The notes under the pieces are model-generated. The model was not told the origin of the DNA. It saw only the letters and a program-made list of their open reading frames with translations, and ran no database searches. Below, piece after piece: positions 12,695-25,775 of a DNA stretch of 64,000 nucleotides. The DNA comes from Carallia brachiata. Its lineage: Eukaryota; Streptophyta; Magnoliopsida; Malpighiales; Rhizophoraceae. The stretch covers positions 3,261,704 through 3,325,703 of the forward strand of contig JADCRB010000005.1 of the NCBI GenBank assembly GCA_021464245.1, given 5' to 3'. Position 1 is the stretch's first letter. Every line of letters begins with the position of its first letter. Both the position numbers and the translations under genes were made by a program.

Positions 12695-14210
12695 ATAATA
12701 CTAAGCTTACCCTCAAAAAGTAAAAATTGAAAATGTAGAAATTAGGAAAAAAATATAATTTAAACATTTAAAAAATAATAATAATAATAAAAAAGTGGCC
12801 GGGTAGCCTTTTGTCTGGTAGCGTTTCACCCAAATCCTCCCAAATTTGGAGGGGCACAAGGGAGACATCTGGGCTGGTTTTTTTTTTATCGTTCTTTTCC
12901 TTTCCAAACAACATCATATTTTAATGCCACCCCCAATTCTTTCCACTTATAAGGAATTCCTCTCAAGTCATGCTTCCCAAACAAGGGGTAAAAACTTCTA
13001 GCCATCCTTCGCTCTGTGTTTATCCCAAATTAAAAGGAAGCGGTAGATTCCGCGCAATATTTCATTCCAATCCATTTTGATCTGGGGAAATATAACATAC
13101 CAGTATATACAATAATTTGCTTGCTTCATGAGTCCACATACAAGCATATGGCAACCCAGAATTCAAAATGCCTTGAAATAAAAGTGTAACCAGGATTGAA
13201 TTTCACGTACAATATTAAACTTTTTTCAAACTTTATTGTAATTTTGTTATATGTATTATATGTCGCATGTTTTTTCATGAAAAATTTAAAATTACCAAAG
13301 TAATTATTATTATTATTATTAGGCTTTGCTGATGTTAGGAGGATGATGTCAGTTGCCAATCTGGCCATCGTCATTGATCAAAAGGGTAAAAGAAAAAAAA
13401 AAAATGCGGCATCATCCTTTCCATTTATTTTCATACGCCAGCATGGACTGAAAAAGACCAAAAAAAATTTCATACGCCAGCGAAATAATTCGGCGTCGTT
13501 TAACATGTAACACCGGCTGCTCTTACATGAAATCGAAACGCTGCCGTATCATCTCAAACAAAACCACCCCGATAAAGTGCATGAATAAAGGCATAGTAAG
13601 TCTAAGTTCTCCAAAAAAAAAAAAAAAGTCATAACACGTCCACAATTTTTGGAGATTTGGATAATTGAAACTGTTTGGAGTTTTTAAGTTAGTCTTATAT
13701 TTTTAGTTTCCATCACGTATGACTTTTTTATTTTTAACAAGAATTGATTTGTAGTTTAATCTAATTGAAATAGTATAAAAATAATTTAAATATATCTTAA
13801 AAATAAAAAAATATGTTCATGTATTGTCTCACAACATTTTTTCCTTTTCTCTGACATATAGAAAGCAAAATCATAAATTCTCATGCTTAAAAATTACGTT
13901 TTTGGCTTTTAATGTGGGAGAAAGAAGAAAAAATCAGTAACACATGTACGTAAATGTGTTTATGTACTATTAGGACATATTTGAATAATTTTTACCTTCA
14001 ATTAGATCCAATTATATTTTTACCAATTTGACCAATTCTTAGTTAGAAAGGGGCCCATATGAAATTAAAATCAACAGTTTAGTACTAATTTAAAATTTCA
14101 AAAAATTTAAGATTTAATTATATAAATCATTAAAACTTTAGGACTTTTTTTTCTATAAGGGTAAAGGATATTTGGCTGTTAACTCATTTACATAAATGAT
14201 AAAATTTTTA
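12695..14210. other. Intergenic region
   Basis: No gene is visible. The minus-strand open frames at 12713-12907 and 13126-13374 are AT- and Asn-rich translations without protein character. A run of A sits near 13611-13627. Confidence 0.5.
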
Positions 14211-14386
14211 GAGTAATACTAAATATTTTGAAAATCATGTCATGAGATATTTTAAAATATATAATTATGAAATAATTGTTAATTTTTTTAATATTATTAA
14301 ATAAAAAAATAAATTAACACATTTTTCTATAATTATACATTTTAAAATATTTCATAACACAATTTTTAAAATATTTAACATTACTT
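14211..14386. mobile_element. Palindromic MITE, family B copy 1 (full length)
   Basis: This roughly 176-bp element is almost a perfect inverted repeat: GAGTAATACTAAATATTTTG at the left matches AAGTAATGTTAAATATTTTA, the reverse complement of the right end, and the match continues through TATTTTAAAATATATAATTAT. Related copies are at 38640-38727 (right half) and 62352-62525 (full). Confidence 0.75.
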
Positions 14387-14484
14387 AAACTTTTAAACGA
14401 GATTTTATTGAGTCAAATCATAAATTATTTAAAGCAGACATCAAATCGAAACGTCGCCGCATCATCTTAAAAAGCCACCACCAC

Positions 14485-15026
14485 TTAGGATGCACGAACA
14501 CAGACACGGGATACAGACACGATACGACATGGATACGAAAACACAGAAATTCTAAAAATATTAAGATACGAATACGATATAGATACAGTTATAAAATATA
14601 TTAAATATTATATATGTATGTATGTAATTTAAATATTTTTAATAAATTTAAAATTTTTTCTAAGTATAATACATAATAATAATTATTATAATATTTTATA
14701 ATATAACTTATATTTTATTCATAAATTTTTTTAAAATAATTATATATATATATATACATAAAATAATATATTTAAATAAATAATATATATTTGTATAGCA
14801 TATTAATTAAAATATCAAACATGTAAAAATATTTGACACATGTATTAGAAGTGTTCGATACGTGAATTAACAGTGTCTGACATGTGTATCTGAATCTATT
14901 TTATTTTTTATTTTTTTGTTGAATACATTTTAAAGTGTCCAACACGTATTCAAAAAATATCAAATGAGTCCGACACGTATGTCCAACACACACACTTATC
15001 ATTTTAGAAATTTGCGATGCTTCTTA
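14485..15026. mobile_element. Non-autonomous element with 'GACACGG/GTGTCC' terminal motifs
   Basis: The left end reads TTAGGATGCACGAACACAGA followed by several ACACG/ATACGA motifs. The right end has a mirrored set (GTGTCTGACATGTG, GTGTCCAACACG, GTCCGACACG) and ends GATGCTTCTTAG. Read in reverse complement, the two ends share AGGATGC/AAGCATC-like borders and clusters of CGTGTC subterminal repeats. The middle is AT-rich filler. The element stops about 95 bp upstream of the NRPB10 start codon. Confidence 0.6.
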
Positions 15027-15121
15027 GTGCCCACACGTAAGAGGCTATATGAGCAGGAAAAATAGAAGAACTGGTGCAGCAGAAAGCAGAGCCGATCGAT
15101 CTAAGGGACGACGAACCAAGA

Positions 15122-16595
<1,474 letters not shown>

Positions 16596-16899
16596 GGCAG
16601 CTTATGGGCCACAAAGGTGTGTAAAGTCAGTTGTCATGGATGCCTTGGCAGGATATTGGCATGTGTATGTATATTTGCATTTGTTCCAATGCTTGTCTAC
16701 TTTATTATGGCTCTACTGAAGTCATTTTTTTCTTTTAGACTAGGACGAAGTCAGACATTGTGGAGAACATTTGAAACCTGTGTTTAAGAAGGCCATATCT
16801 GTATGCTTTAGTCGGTGTTGTGGATTGTCTTTTAACATGCAAGGAACCTGTTTTGAGATAGATATATTCTCTAGACAAGTGCTTGTTGGCATGACAGTC

Positions 16900-19800
16900 A
16901 TTTACCTAATTTGAAGTTGTTGCTTATCATCTTAAGGTAGGCACTTGCCACTGTTATTACAATTTTGTAACTTCGAGGATTTGATTATCTGTTAAAGACA
17001 ATCCTTGGTACGAGGATGTTGATAGACACGTTACAAATAAAATAGTAGTACAAAAACCACACTGTACGTAGCAAATCTGCTCAGGAAGATCAAGAAGATG
17101 GTTCAGTGTTGACATCTTTGTATTGTTAAAACATGGCTAGTTGATAATGGTCTTTTATGTGAGCAAGGAGGATGAAGGGTCGGGGGAGAGCAACACTGAG
17201 GTGTATGGACCTGAATGTCTTGACAGAATATTGGTCGACTTTATAGCAGTTTAATGGGATACCGGGAAAATATTAAAAAAAAAGAAAAGGCAAGCGAAGC
17301 ACTTGCAATGTTCCACAGGCACAGTTAATTGAGATGAAGTACTTTCTATGTTTAGTCTTTTTTTTTTCTTTTTTGCAAGCGCAGCAGACAGGTATTTTAT
17401 GTAAAACTGTTTAATGGGGTCTCATTAATTTCTTTTCCTCCATCACATCAATTATCGAGTTAATTTGACTCCCCCTAAAAAGAGTCAAATTTAAAAAAAA
17501 AAAAAAATCACTTAAGATGCCGGGATTTAATTGTTCAAGTGTTTTCCAATTCTTCTAACAATTCACAGAGTTGAAAACGTTAAAGATAATTTGACCATTC
17601 AAATTCCTTGTCTTACTTTTAAGGGAGTCACATAGTTGTATGAATGCTGCAAACTTCAATGTTCTGCAGTTTTAGGCTTTTAGCGGAGGTACAGATTTCT
17701 ATGGCAGTAAGTAAAAATGACGAGTACCCATTTGTTTCATGAGTTGTTTTCCCAGTCATTAACTGACCTTTCACCCAGTAACCATCTCTCATATCATTGG
17801 GAGTGAAAGTACAGCAAAGTTTTACCAGAAGTGGAGGGAGGGTGAGTTTCTAGAAGGGAAGATTGAGAAGGAAAGGAGGCATCTTAGGATTTGTTTTTTT
17901 GTGAAGGTAAGCATAATTGACAATATGCACCAGTTACTGGACTGAGTGCTATAACTCTCTTTGTTCATGTCATTGCTGCTTCAAAATTTTCCCATCTGGC
18001 CATCTTATTGTTCAATTTTCAAGTCTTATTGTATCTATTTTGCCATTTTTTGTTTTCATTTGATACATTTCTTCTCTTCCCTCTCTTATTGTCTCTCCCA
18101 TTGGCCTGCAAGCGAGATAGAGTAGGTAGAGTCATCCTTTTTTAAACAAAAACGCATCCATTTGATCAAGCATAATGTACTTATTTAGGATATGATATAT
18201 GGAACAAGGATTTAATTGAATTCAATAAATATAAAAGTTACAAGAACGCGATAAATTGGACATATTTCAGATGCTAGTTTATGAATTATACTATTATAAT
18301 TATTGTTTGCACATTATTATCCTTTGGTGTATGACTACAGTTAACAAGGACATTATAAATATGTATCCACGAACACGATAGTATAATCTAAATGCGTCAA
18401 GTTGTTTTTTTGGACCAAAAAAAAGTAAGGATAAAAATATTAAACGTGAGATGTTATGCCATATAATTTGGTTCAATCACCAATAATTACACAAACTCGT
18501 CCATTTGATCAAATAGATAAACAAACAAAAGCAAGCTCGTCTAAGATCAATAAAATCATAGACACCGCACACCTAGCCAAACTGAAATAAATATATATAT
18601 ATAACCAAAAACACGCAATCACTCTTTTTCTCTCTTGAAAATGGAATAAACTCCCCCTCTCTCAGTACCTCAGTTATATGTAGTTATAGCAGATGTCATA
18701 TGAACATTTTCATTGCGCTTTGAAAGTTAAACGAGAGCTTATGAATGACAAGAACAACAAGAGGGCGGTAATTGGATTACATTTAGCTTTATTTTTCTGT
18801 GAGAACAAGCAAAAAAAATAATTTTTATTTATTTGTGAGAACAAGTAAAAAATAATTAGTCGACATATTTTATTACTCCTATATTACTTTTTAAGTGTTG
18901 CCACCTATTTTTTTTCATTGAGAAATGTGAAAATTGTTGTTAATTGAATTTGAGAGAGAAAGAAAGAGGTTTCTCATCTTTCAATTGAAGATAAGAGGGT
19001 TCAAGGGCTGGCACCAGCAATATATCTGAAATGTATTAGGCCATTATTCTCCATCTCGTGTATAATAAAGGCGACCGTTCTCACCAGTCATGTCTGGGGC
19101 TGCTAGATGCCTAACTCTATTTCTCTGAATTTTTTTTTTTTCCGCTCATGAACGAGTGAGCATCAAGTCCCACATCGCTGCATCTGCCCGCTTCGATAAG
19201 ATTTTAATCATTCCAGCCACACCAATCTGTAGGTATTCCCACGCGGGCAATCCCATAGACAATTCATTAACCTTCAACCAACTCAACCAAACAATTTATA
19301 AACTCGTGCTATGATACTATCATGCCATTTTACCAACAAGTAAAACAAGTGTGATTGCCAGAGGCTCAGAAGAAGAATGTATAACAGGGAGTGTCACATA
19401 TCCCACCACCAATATATCCACATCTTAGCATCTTACCCCAAGCCAACAAGGCGTACTAATCATAAGCCATCAGACAGAAGACTACGCAACACAGCGAAAC
19501 TTCAACACAAAGACCGCATGTCATCAACAATGTTACAGCAATCTTCCAAAGTTCAGCACAATTGCAAAATGATCTTAGCATAAAACATTCGGTAATCCTC
19601 ATATCCATAGACCATAGTAAACAAATTATGAGAAGCTTTGAGATGCAACCCATCACCTCCATAGATGGCAATGCTTCTTTGTCAGCAGCAAAACATAGAA
19701 CCAATAAACAGAGGCAAGAATCTTCTTACATCCACATGACCAGCAGACAGAAAAAACCGGAATTACTGACAGCCAACACAATCATTGTATCGGCAAAATT

Positions 19801-20050
19801 CAATTTACAACTACCATTAGCAGTGTTAAACAATGGTTTGTTCCATTTGCACCTAATAGTTTGACAGACTAAAACAAACCACAAAACGCTCCAACAACCA
19901 CAACATCCACCATATCAAGTAGTTAGCAATTAGTTTGCAAAAATACAGATTGGTCCAAATACTCAACAAGATTTAGCCTGAAGAATCCTCATCCTCTATC
20001 ATCATTTATCTCAAAAAATCTCATATTCACAAGTTCTAAACCTCTGACTC
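16900..20050. other. Intergenic region between NRPB10 and ubiquitin-eS31
   Basis: The first few hundred bases may be NRPB10 3' UTR. No gene can be supported between. A perfect snRNA-type upstream sequence element (GTCCCACATCG, 19167-19177) is present but without the expected TATA box and transcript. Open frames at 19377-19864 lie opposite or next to each other and look non-coding. Confidence 0.45.
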
Positions 20051-20320
20051 TAACTCGAGACGTTCAACTCGGAAAACGACTCAACTTCATCTCCAATATC
20101 AAAATTCCATTTGCGAAACATACAGATGCTAATTCAAATCAAGGAACACCAGATTATGACAAGCAACATTGATCAAAACATAGCAAATCAAATAGCAAGA
20201 TTCAGTGAATTCAAACGAAATCCCGGGAGGCATCAAAAGTACTGTAGACATAAAATCCCCAATACATTCTAAAAGTATAATAGAGCATTGATACTATAAT
20301 TAAAAAGGAAACAAAAAGAT

Positions 20321-20935
<615 letters not shown>

Positions 20936-21099
20936 TCAGTTGTCGATGGTTCTGCAGCCAGCGGGTGATCCGGTGGGCCTTTGAGATTCATCAAGTGCTA
21001 AGATTGACGGGCTGGCCCATTTTCAGTCCTATTTATATCATAAGAACGACGTCGTGTGGAAATATCCTAACCCTCGTCCTTTTTGCGGCGGGGAAGGAA

Positions 21100-21620
21100 T
21101 AAAAAGGCAATGCTAGGGCAATCTCCGACCATGACGATTGTGGCTTCAAACTCCGGGGTCACTACGTTCTGTTTTCTCTTCCATCAGCTTCGTTGAGAAA
21201 CAATTTCATCTCCACAGCAATTTTGCTGCCGCCTATTCCTATTATAATGTAATATGCGATTTAATCCGGAGTGTTACCTAACAACTTAAATTTTGAGAAA
21301 TATATTACATATAAAATTTTAATCTTCTCAAATACTTTAGAATTAATTGGTTGAAACTTTACAATAAGGAATTTTTTTAAGAAAAAAAGTATATGCCCAA
21401 AGAAAAAGTTATTTGAGGAGTGTCCATAATGTAAACTTTTTGTAACCACAATTATAAAATATGAAATGAAAAAAATAGTAAATTTTTTTCTTTCATTTTG
21501 TTGCACTTTTATTAATAAGGTTACAAAAAGTTTCAAAATTGTTGCATTATGGACTTTTTTCCACAAATTTTCTTCTGGATCCATACCCATGCTCTTTTTT
21601 TAATTACTATGTGTGTCAAT
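21100..21620. other. Spacer upstream of ubiquitin-eS31
   Basis: Besides distal promoter sequence, nothing is recognised. The minus-strand open frame at 21261-21590 translates into an Ile/Phe/Lys-rich sequence with no protein character. Confidence 0.4.
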
Positions 21621-21626
21621 AAATGT

Positions 21627-21790
21627 AGGCATTACTTAGAAGGTCATTCTTTCACCTTAGTTACAAATAAGAAGGATATGACAATATGGTAGTTGATGCT
21701 TTGTCACGAAGAGCTGATCATCAAACTGAGAAGGCTACCTGTCTTGCTACTGTGTCAGTGATTTCTCAATGGCTCATGAATTGCAGCCAA
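21627..21790 (+). mobile_element. Ty3/gypsy polyprotein relic (RNase H end of reverse transcriptase)
   Basis: The translation 'RHYLEGHSFTLVTNKK' followed, after a one-base shift, by 'GYDNMVVDALSRRADHQ' matches the end of the Ty3/gypsy RT-RNase H region (consensus 'DNVVADALSRR'). The piece between these two motifs is deleted. No LTRs or other polyprotein domains are seen nearby. A second relic of the same type is at 23714-23865. Confidence 0.7.
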
Positions 21791-22009
21791 AAAAAAAAAA
21801 GTCAACTCAATTTATTGGTGTCGTATCCAGGTGGGCCTAATGGAGCCAAGCAGTCTCAATTCAAAGTCCAATGTTTAATTTCAATTCTGTAACTCATTTG
21901 CATTTTAGATAGCAGGATAAAAATTAAAAACTGTAAAAGTATTGAACTACCATGGAATTTGTAGGGATTATAATTCACAGGGCTTTCTAGCAACTATAGA
22001 CCACTGTGA

Positions 22010-22582
22010 AAATAGTGCTACGCTGGAATGCATTGGCTGGAGGCCGCCGGAGGGAGACTGTTTGAAGCTTAGCACAGATGGGGCAGCGCGTGGGAATTCT
22101 GGTCTGGCGTGTTCTGGGGGTGTGTTGCGGGACCAACGAGGGAGATGGATTTCTTCGCTTTACTAGGAGCATGGGTATATGCTCGGCACTCACTGCCGAG
22201 TTGTGGGGTGTTTATACAGGGCTTCAGTTGGCATGGAACATGGGTTACCAATGGTTTGTAAAATTGAATGGAACCGGCTGGTCCGACCGGTTGAACTGGT
22301 AACCCGCTGGTGGTCTGATTCGGTTTAAAATAAAAATTGAATAAAACTCGGATCGGTTATAACCAGTCAAAACCGGTCAAAATCAAACCGATTCAAGCAA
22401 ATTATAAAAATTCAAAAATTTTAATTTGATCTCAAATTTTGTTTAAATTATAATTTGTACTCTAAGTTTATTAAAAATTTAAATTTAGTTCTAAATTTAT
22501 CAAAATTTTCAATTTAATTCTTAAAATAAAAAAATTAATATTTATTCATTATTATATATATGTATTATTTATTTAAATTACT

Positions 22583-22614
<32 letters not shown>

Positions 22615-22965
22615 TATCGATTCGACTGATTCAATCGGTTAAACTTTAACTTACTAATATTTTCAATTCAATATTCAGTCTGATTCTAACAACCTTGAGA
22701 TTAGCACGTCATTTTTCTGAAGCTTGATTCGCAGTTGGCTCTCCAGTGCATCTAAAAAGGTGTTCTAGACATCCAGAAAGCTGCCCACATTTACAGGGAA
22801 GTCAATAGGGTTACGGATGACACGGCTAATCTAGTTTTTTCTTTGTCAGAAGGCTTGCATGTCTTCAATGAGCCTCCTACTAGCGTTAGGCACTTGGTAA
22901 TGGAGGACTTACAGAAGTATCTTAATCTAAGAAGGTCCTTTTGTAAGACACTTTTAATTTGAGAC
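22010..22965 (+). mobile_element. LINE (non-LTR) RNase H-like domain relic, interrupted by another repeat
   Basis: The C-terminal RNase H-like domain typical of plant LINE ORFs is recognisable: 'GWRPPEGDCLKLSTDGAARG' at 22035-22100, then after a frame change 'FTRSMGICSALTAELWGVY' and 'GLQLAWNMGYQWFV'. The downstream part resumes at about 22720 with 'REVNRVTDDTANLVFSLSEG' and 'VRHLVMEDL', the usual end of these proteins. Between about 22270 and 22695 lies unrelated sequence. Frames are broken several times, so it is a dead copy. Confidence 0.7.
22270..22695. repeat. AACCGGTT-rich element inserted within the LINE relic
   Basis: The left side contains AACCGGCTGGTCCGACCGGTT and several AACCGGT variants; the right side has CGATTCGACTGATTCAATCGG, a weaker inverted match. 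The core is AT-rich and includes a (TA)n tract (22583-22608). The position splits the LINE reading, so it is younger than the LINE. No clear target-site duplication was found. Confidence 0.5.
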
Positions 22966-23713
22966 GTGTTCCCTTTTTATTTGACCAAAAAGAGAAAATA
23001 GCTCTACAAAATTAAGTAAACAATTGAAGTGAGCAAGGCAACTCATAATTGTTTGGCAATTTGTGATGGTAAAGACAATAAATGGTTCATTCTATTTATT
23101 ACACAAGTTGAAGCAATTGATCATTTGCATCCAATACCTTATTTAATACCAACCAAGTCAACGTCGTTTATTATTTTTTAGACAACAAAGTCATTTTTGC
23201 TTGTGGGGCTGCATTCAATTAGCATTAATGGAAACAATTTCCTAAATAAAAAAAAGAAGCTGACAACGAAGGCAATTAATAAAATAATACAATTTATTTT
23301 TTTCTTTTCATTAACTCATTTTTGTATTAATATACTGTATTTATATTATTTTATTAATTGTGTCTAGCTGAATTCAACAAATGTTTTGTATTCAAGATCA
23401 TACTGAAGCTAAAATTGATAATTGATAAACATCCAAAATATTTAGAAAAAATAACAATAAGTGTTGAACAACCAAAATTCTAAATCTCGAAAATATCACT
23501 TATAAAAAAAATCCAAACTTTCCTAGAATTAGACCAACACATTTACCTGGAATGCACGTCTATTTCGGACAAGATAAGCTTCCACTAAATGACGAGTTAG
23601 AACTTTAGTTTGACATATTTCGGTCAAAATATTACCACCCAAATCTGGCAAATTGACACTTGGAAGAGTAGGAAAGATAAAAAGGAAAAAAAAGAAAAAA
23701 AACTGTTCATCAA

Positions 23714-23865
23714 ACTAAAAAGGATTGACAATATGGTGGTTGATGCCTTGTAGGGAAGAGCTGACCTTCAGACCAAGGAAGCAACCCGTCTTGTCATTTT
23801 ATCAATGGTCTCTTTGAACTCTATAGTTACTAGTGTTTGTGCACAAGAAGTACTAAAATAATGCG
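23714..23865 (+). mobile_element. Second Ty3/gypsy relic of the same family
   Basis: 'DNMVVDALxGRADLQTKEAT' closely matches the relic at 21686 ('DNMVVDALSRRADHQTEKAT'), including the following 'LSMVS' against 'VSVIS'. A TAG interrupts the DALSRR motif. These are two decayed copies of one family, about 2 kb apart. Confidence 0.65.
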
Positions 23866-24456
23866 ATCGCTAGAGAAGTCTTCGTATTGCACTTATCTTT
23901 TAAAAAATTCTTTCAAGAATATTTTATGATTAAAAATTTAAAGCTGTATCTTCAAGTTTTTGAATTTTAATTTTAAAAATTGATATGAAATTTATAAAAA
24001 TATAATGAATTAATTCTATTATGCAGTTTGAATCCCACTAGATCTACTAAAGAAAAAAAAAAAAGCTCTGATTCTGGCAATTTGAGATGGAGTTTGGGTC
24101 AAAACTCTCCCGCATCTGCCGAAGTTTTAGTAATTAAACCCAACAAAAACGAAAAAAGAGCTTATTTTTAAAGCAAATAATTGACATTTTTCTGAGTGTT
24201 TCGCCGGGAATTGGGATTATAGCTAACATTTAATTCCGAATACCGGTGGTTGTTGTCAAATGTTAGATGCTTTAATTGTTTTGGAGATGTGCGGTGGTTG
24301 TTGAGTCACCGCTAACGCAAATTCCCACTTAGTCACCCTCTGTAGTCTGTTCGGTACCCACTACCTACAAACTAACATTTTGGCAGGAGCCCCAACCCCC
24401 AATAATCTTCTGATTGGTCAGAAGAAAAAAAATAATAATAATAATGAGCATTGTCA

Positions 24457-24650
24457 TATTTTTAAATAAAAAAGTGTTTGAAATATTGTTTAAATGTAAT
24501 TGATTGTAATTAATTTATAATTACTTAAATTTTAAGTGTAACTTAAAAAAAAATTTTGTTATTTTTTTACATATAAAATCTAATTGGTTGTACATCAAAT
24601 TCACTTAATTATATTTAAATAATATTTTGAGTACTCTTTTATTTGAAAAT
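24457..24650. mobile_element. Palindromic MITE, family C
   Basis: The left arm TTTTTAAATAAAAAAGTG, then GAAATATTGTTTAAATGTAATTGA, pairs with the right arm read in reverse: ATTTTCAAATAAAAGAGTA, then CAAAATATTATTTAAATATAATTAA. The two arms span nearly the whole 190-bp unit. Confidence 0.65.
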
Positions 24651-25430
24651 GTAATTTTTTTCATAATAATATTGTTTTGATTGGTGGATAAATGTGACCA
24701 AGAACAGATTCGTCCACCCATTTAGGACAGAAGTAACACCCGGTCGCGATTAGATGCAGTGTCGAGTGGTTTTATGATTAAAAGTTTTCGATTACAAATT
24801 TTGGGTTAAAATAAGTAATAGAGATAATCCTATAAATTCGTTAATAAGAATTATTTTATATCAATTACGATTATAAATTGAATTATCTACGTTGAACCTA
24901 AACAAACCTTAGGGTGAGTTTTTTTCGTTTTTTTCTTGATACGGTTAATAGTTAACATAATAAGCCTTACAAAATCCGATTGGTCATAAATCAATTCCAA
25001 TGTATCAAATATTTTTTTCCCATCAAAATTTAAGAACATTTTTACAATTCTCTTTCCAAGAAAAAGGGTCAACAACTCAACGGTTGAAGCGTTGGTCGTC
25101 CAACAAGTAACGACGGTAGGTGCTAGCACGTGGCCATACATTAGATACTCATTTGCAACGGAAGCAAAGGCAGTGCACAACGAACCAAAAGAAAAAATTG
25201 TAGGGAAGTAAAGTTAGGTAAAAAATAATATATAAAAATTTAGATGATTTAATTATAAAAATTTATTAAATTAAAAAATTAAGTAAATAATTAAATTAGT
25301 TATGTGTATTTTTTTTTTATTGCAGGTTGAGATTGTGAGTAATAACTTTTAAATTAAATAAAAATAATAAAAAAATAATAATAGAAGGGAAAACAACGAA
25401 ATTTTCACTATAAATTCAAGTCCCAGTCTT
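24651..25430. other. Intergenic region upstream of ACLA
   Basis: No gene is seen. The minus-strand open frame at 24887-25180 has no recognised motif. The last part probably contains the ACLA promoter. Confidence 0.45.
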
Positions 25431-25491
25431 GTGGCTCTCTACCTAGGCCTGGATATTCCATAAAGTTTCTATTTTGCATGGTCTTACAAAG

Positions 25492-25766
25492 GTAAATTTG
25501 ATTCGTTTCTCTCAGTTTTCACAAAGTTCTGCTTTTTCTTTACAAATCTATGTCTGCTCAAGACATTGTTGTCTGTTTTGGAGGTTAATGTCGTTGCTTT
25601 GTGTTTGGTTTTCAACTGGGTGTACGTGAATTTTTTCTTTTCTCTAGATTCTTACATTTTGTATGTGGGTTTTGGTTGAGTTTGGATCTGGCATTGTTGG
25701 ATCTGCAGAAGATTGGAAACTGATGCTTTTTTTGGTTTGTGGGTGTGTTTGGTTATGGTTAGATAG
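25492..25766 (+). other. Probable 5' UTR intron of ACLA
   Basis: A good donor (AAAG|GTAAAT) at 25491/25492 and an acceptor (AGATAG|GTG) ending at 25766, nine bases before the ATG, enclose a T-rich stretch typical of plant leader introns. The transcription start cannot be seen. Confidence 0.55.
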
Positions 25767-25775
25767 GTGAAAAAA

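Noticed and set aside
19167..19177. Perfect plant snRNA upstream sequence element GTCCCACATCG, suggesting an snRNA gene.
   Set aside because: No TATA box at either the 24-bp (Pol III) or 33-bp (Pol II) spacing and no recognisable U-snRNA sequence downstream; this motif also occurs by itself in plant genomes.
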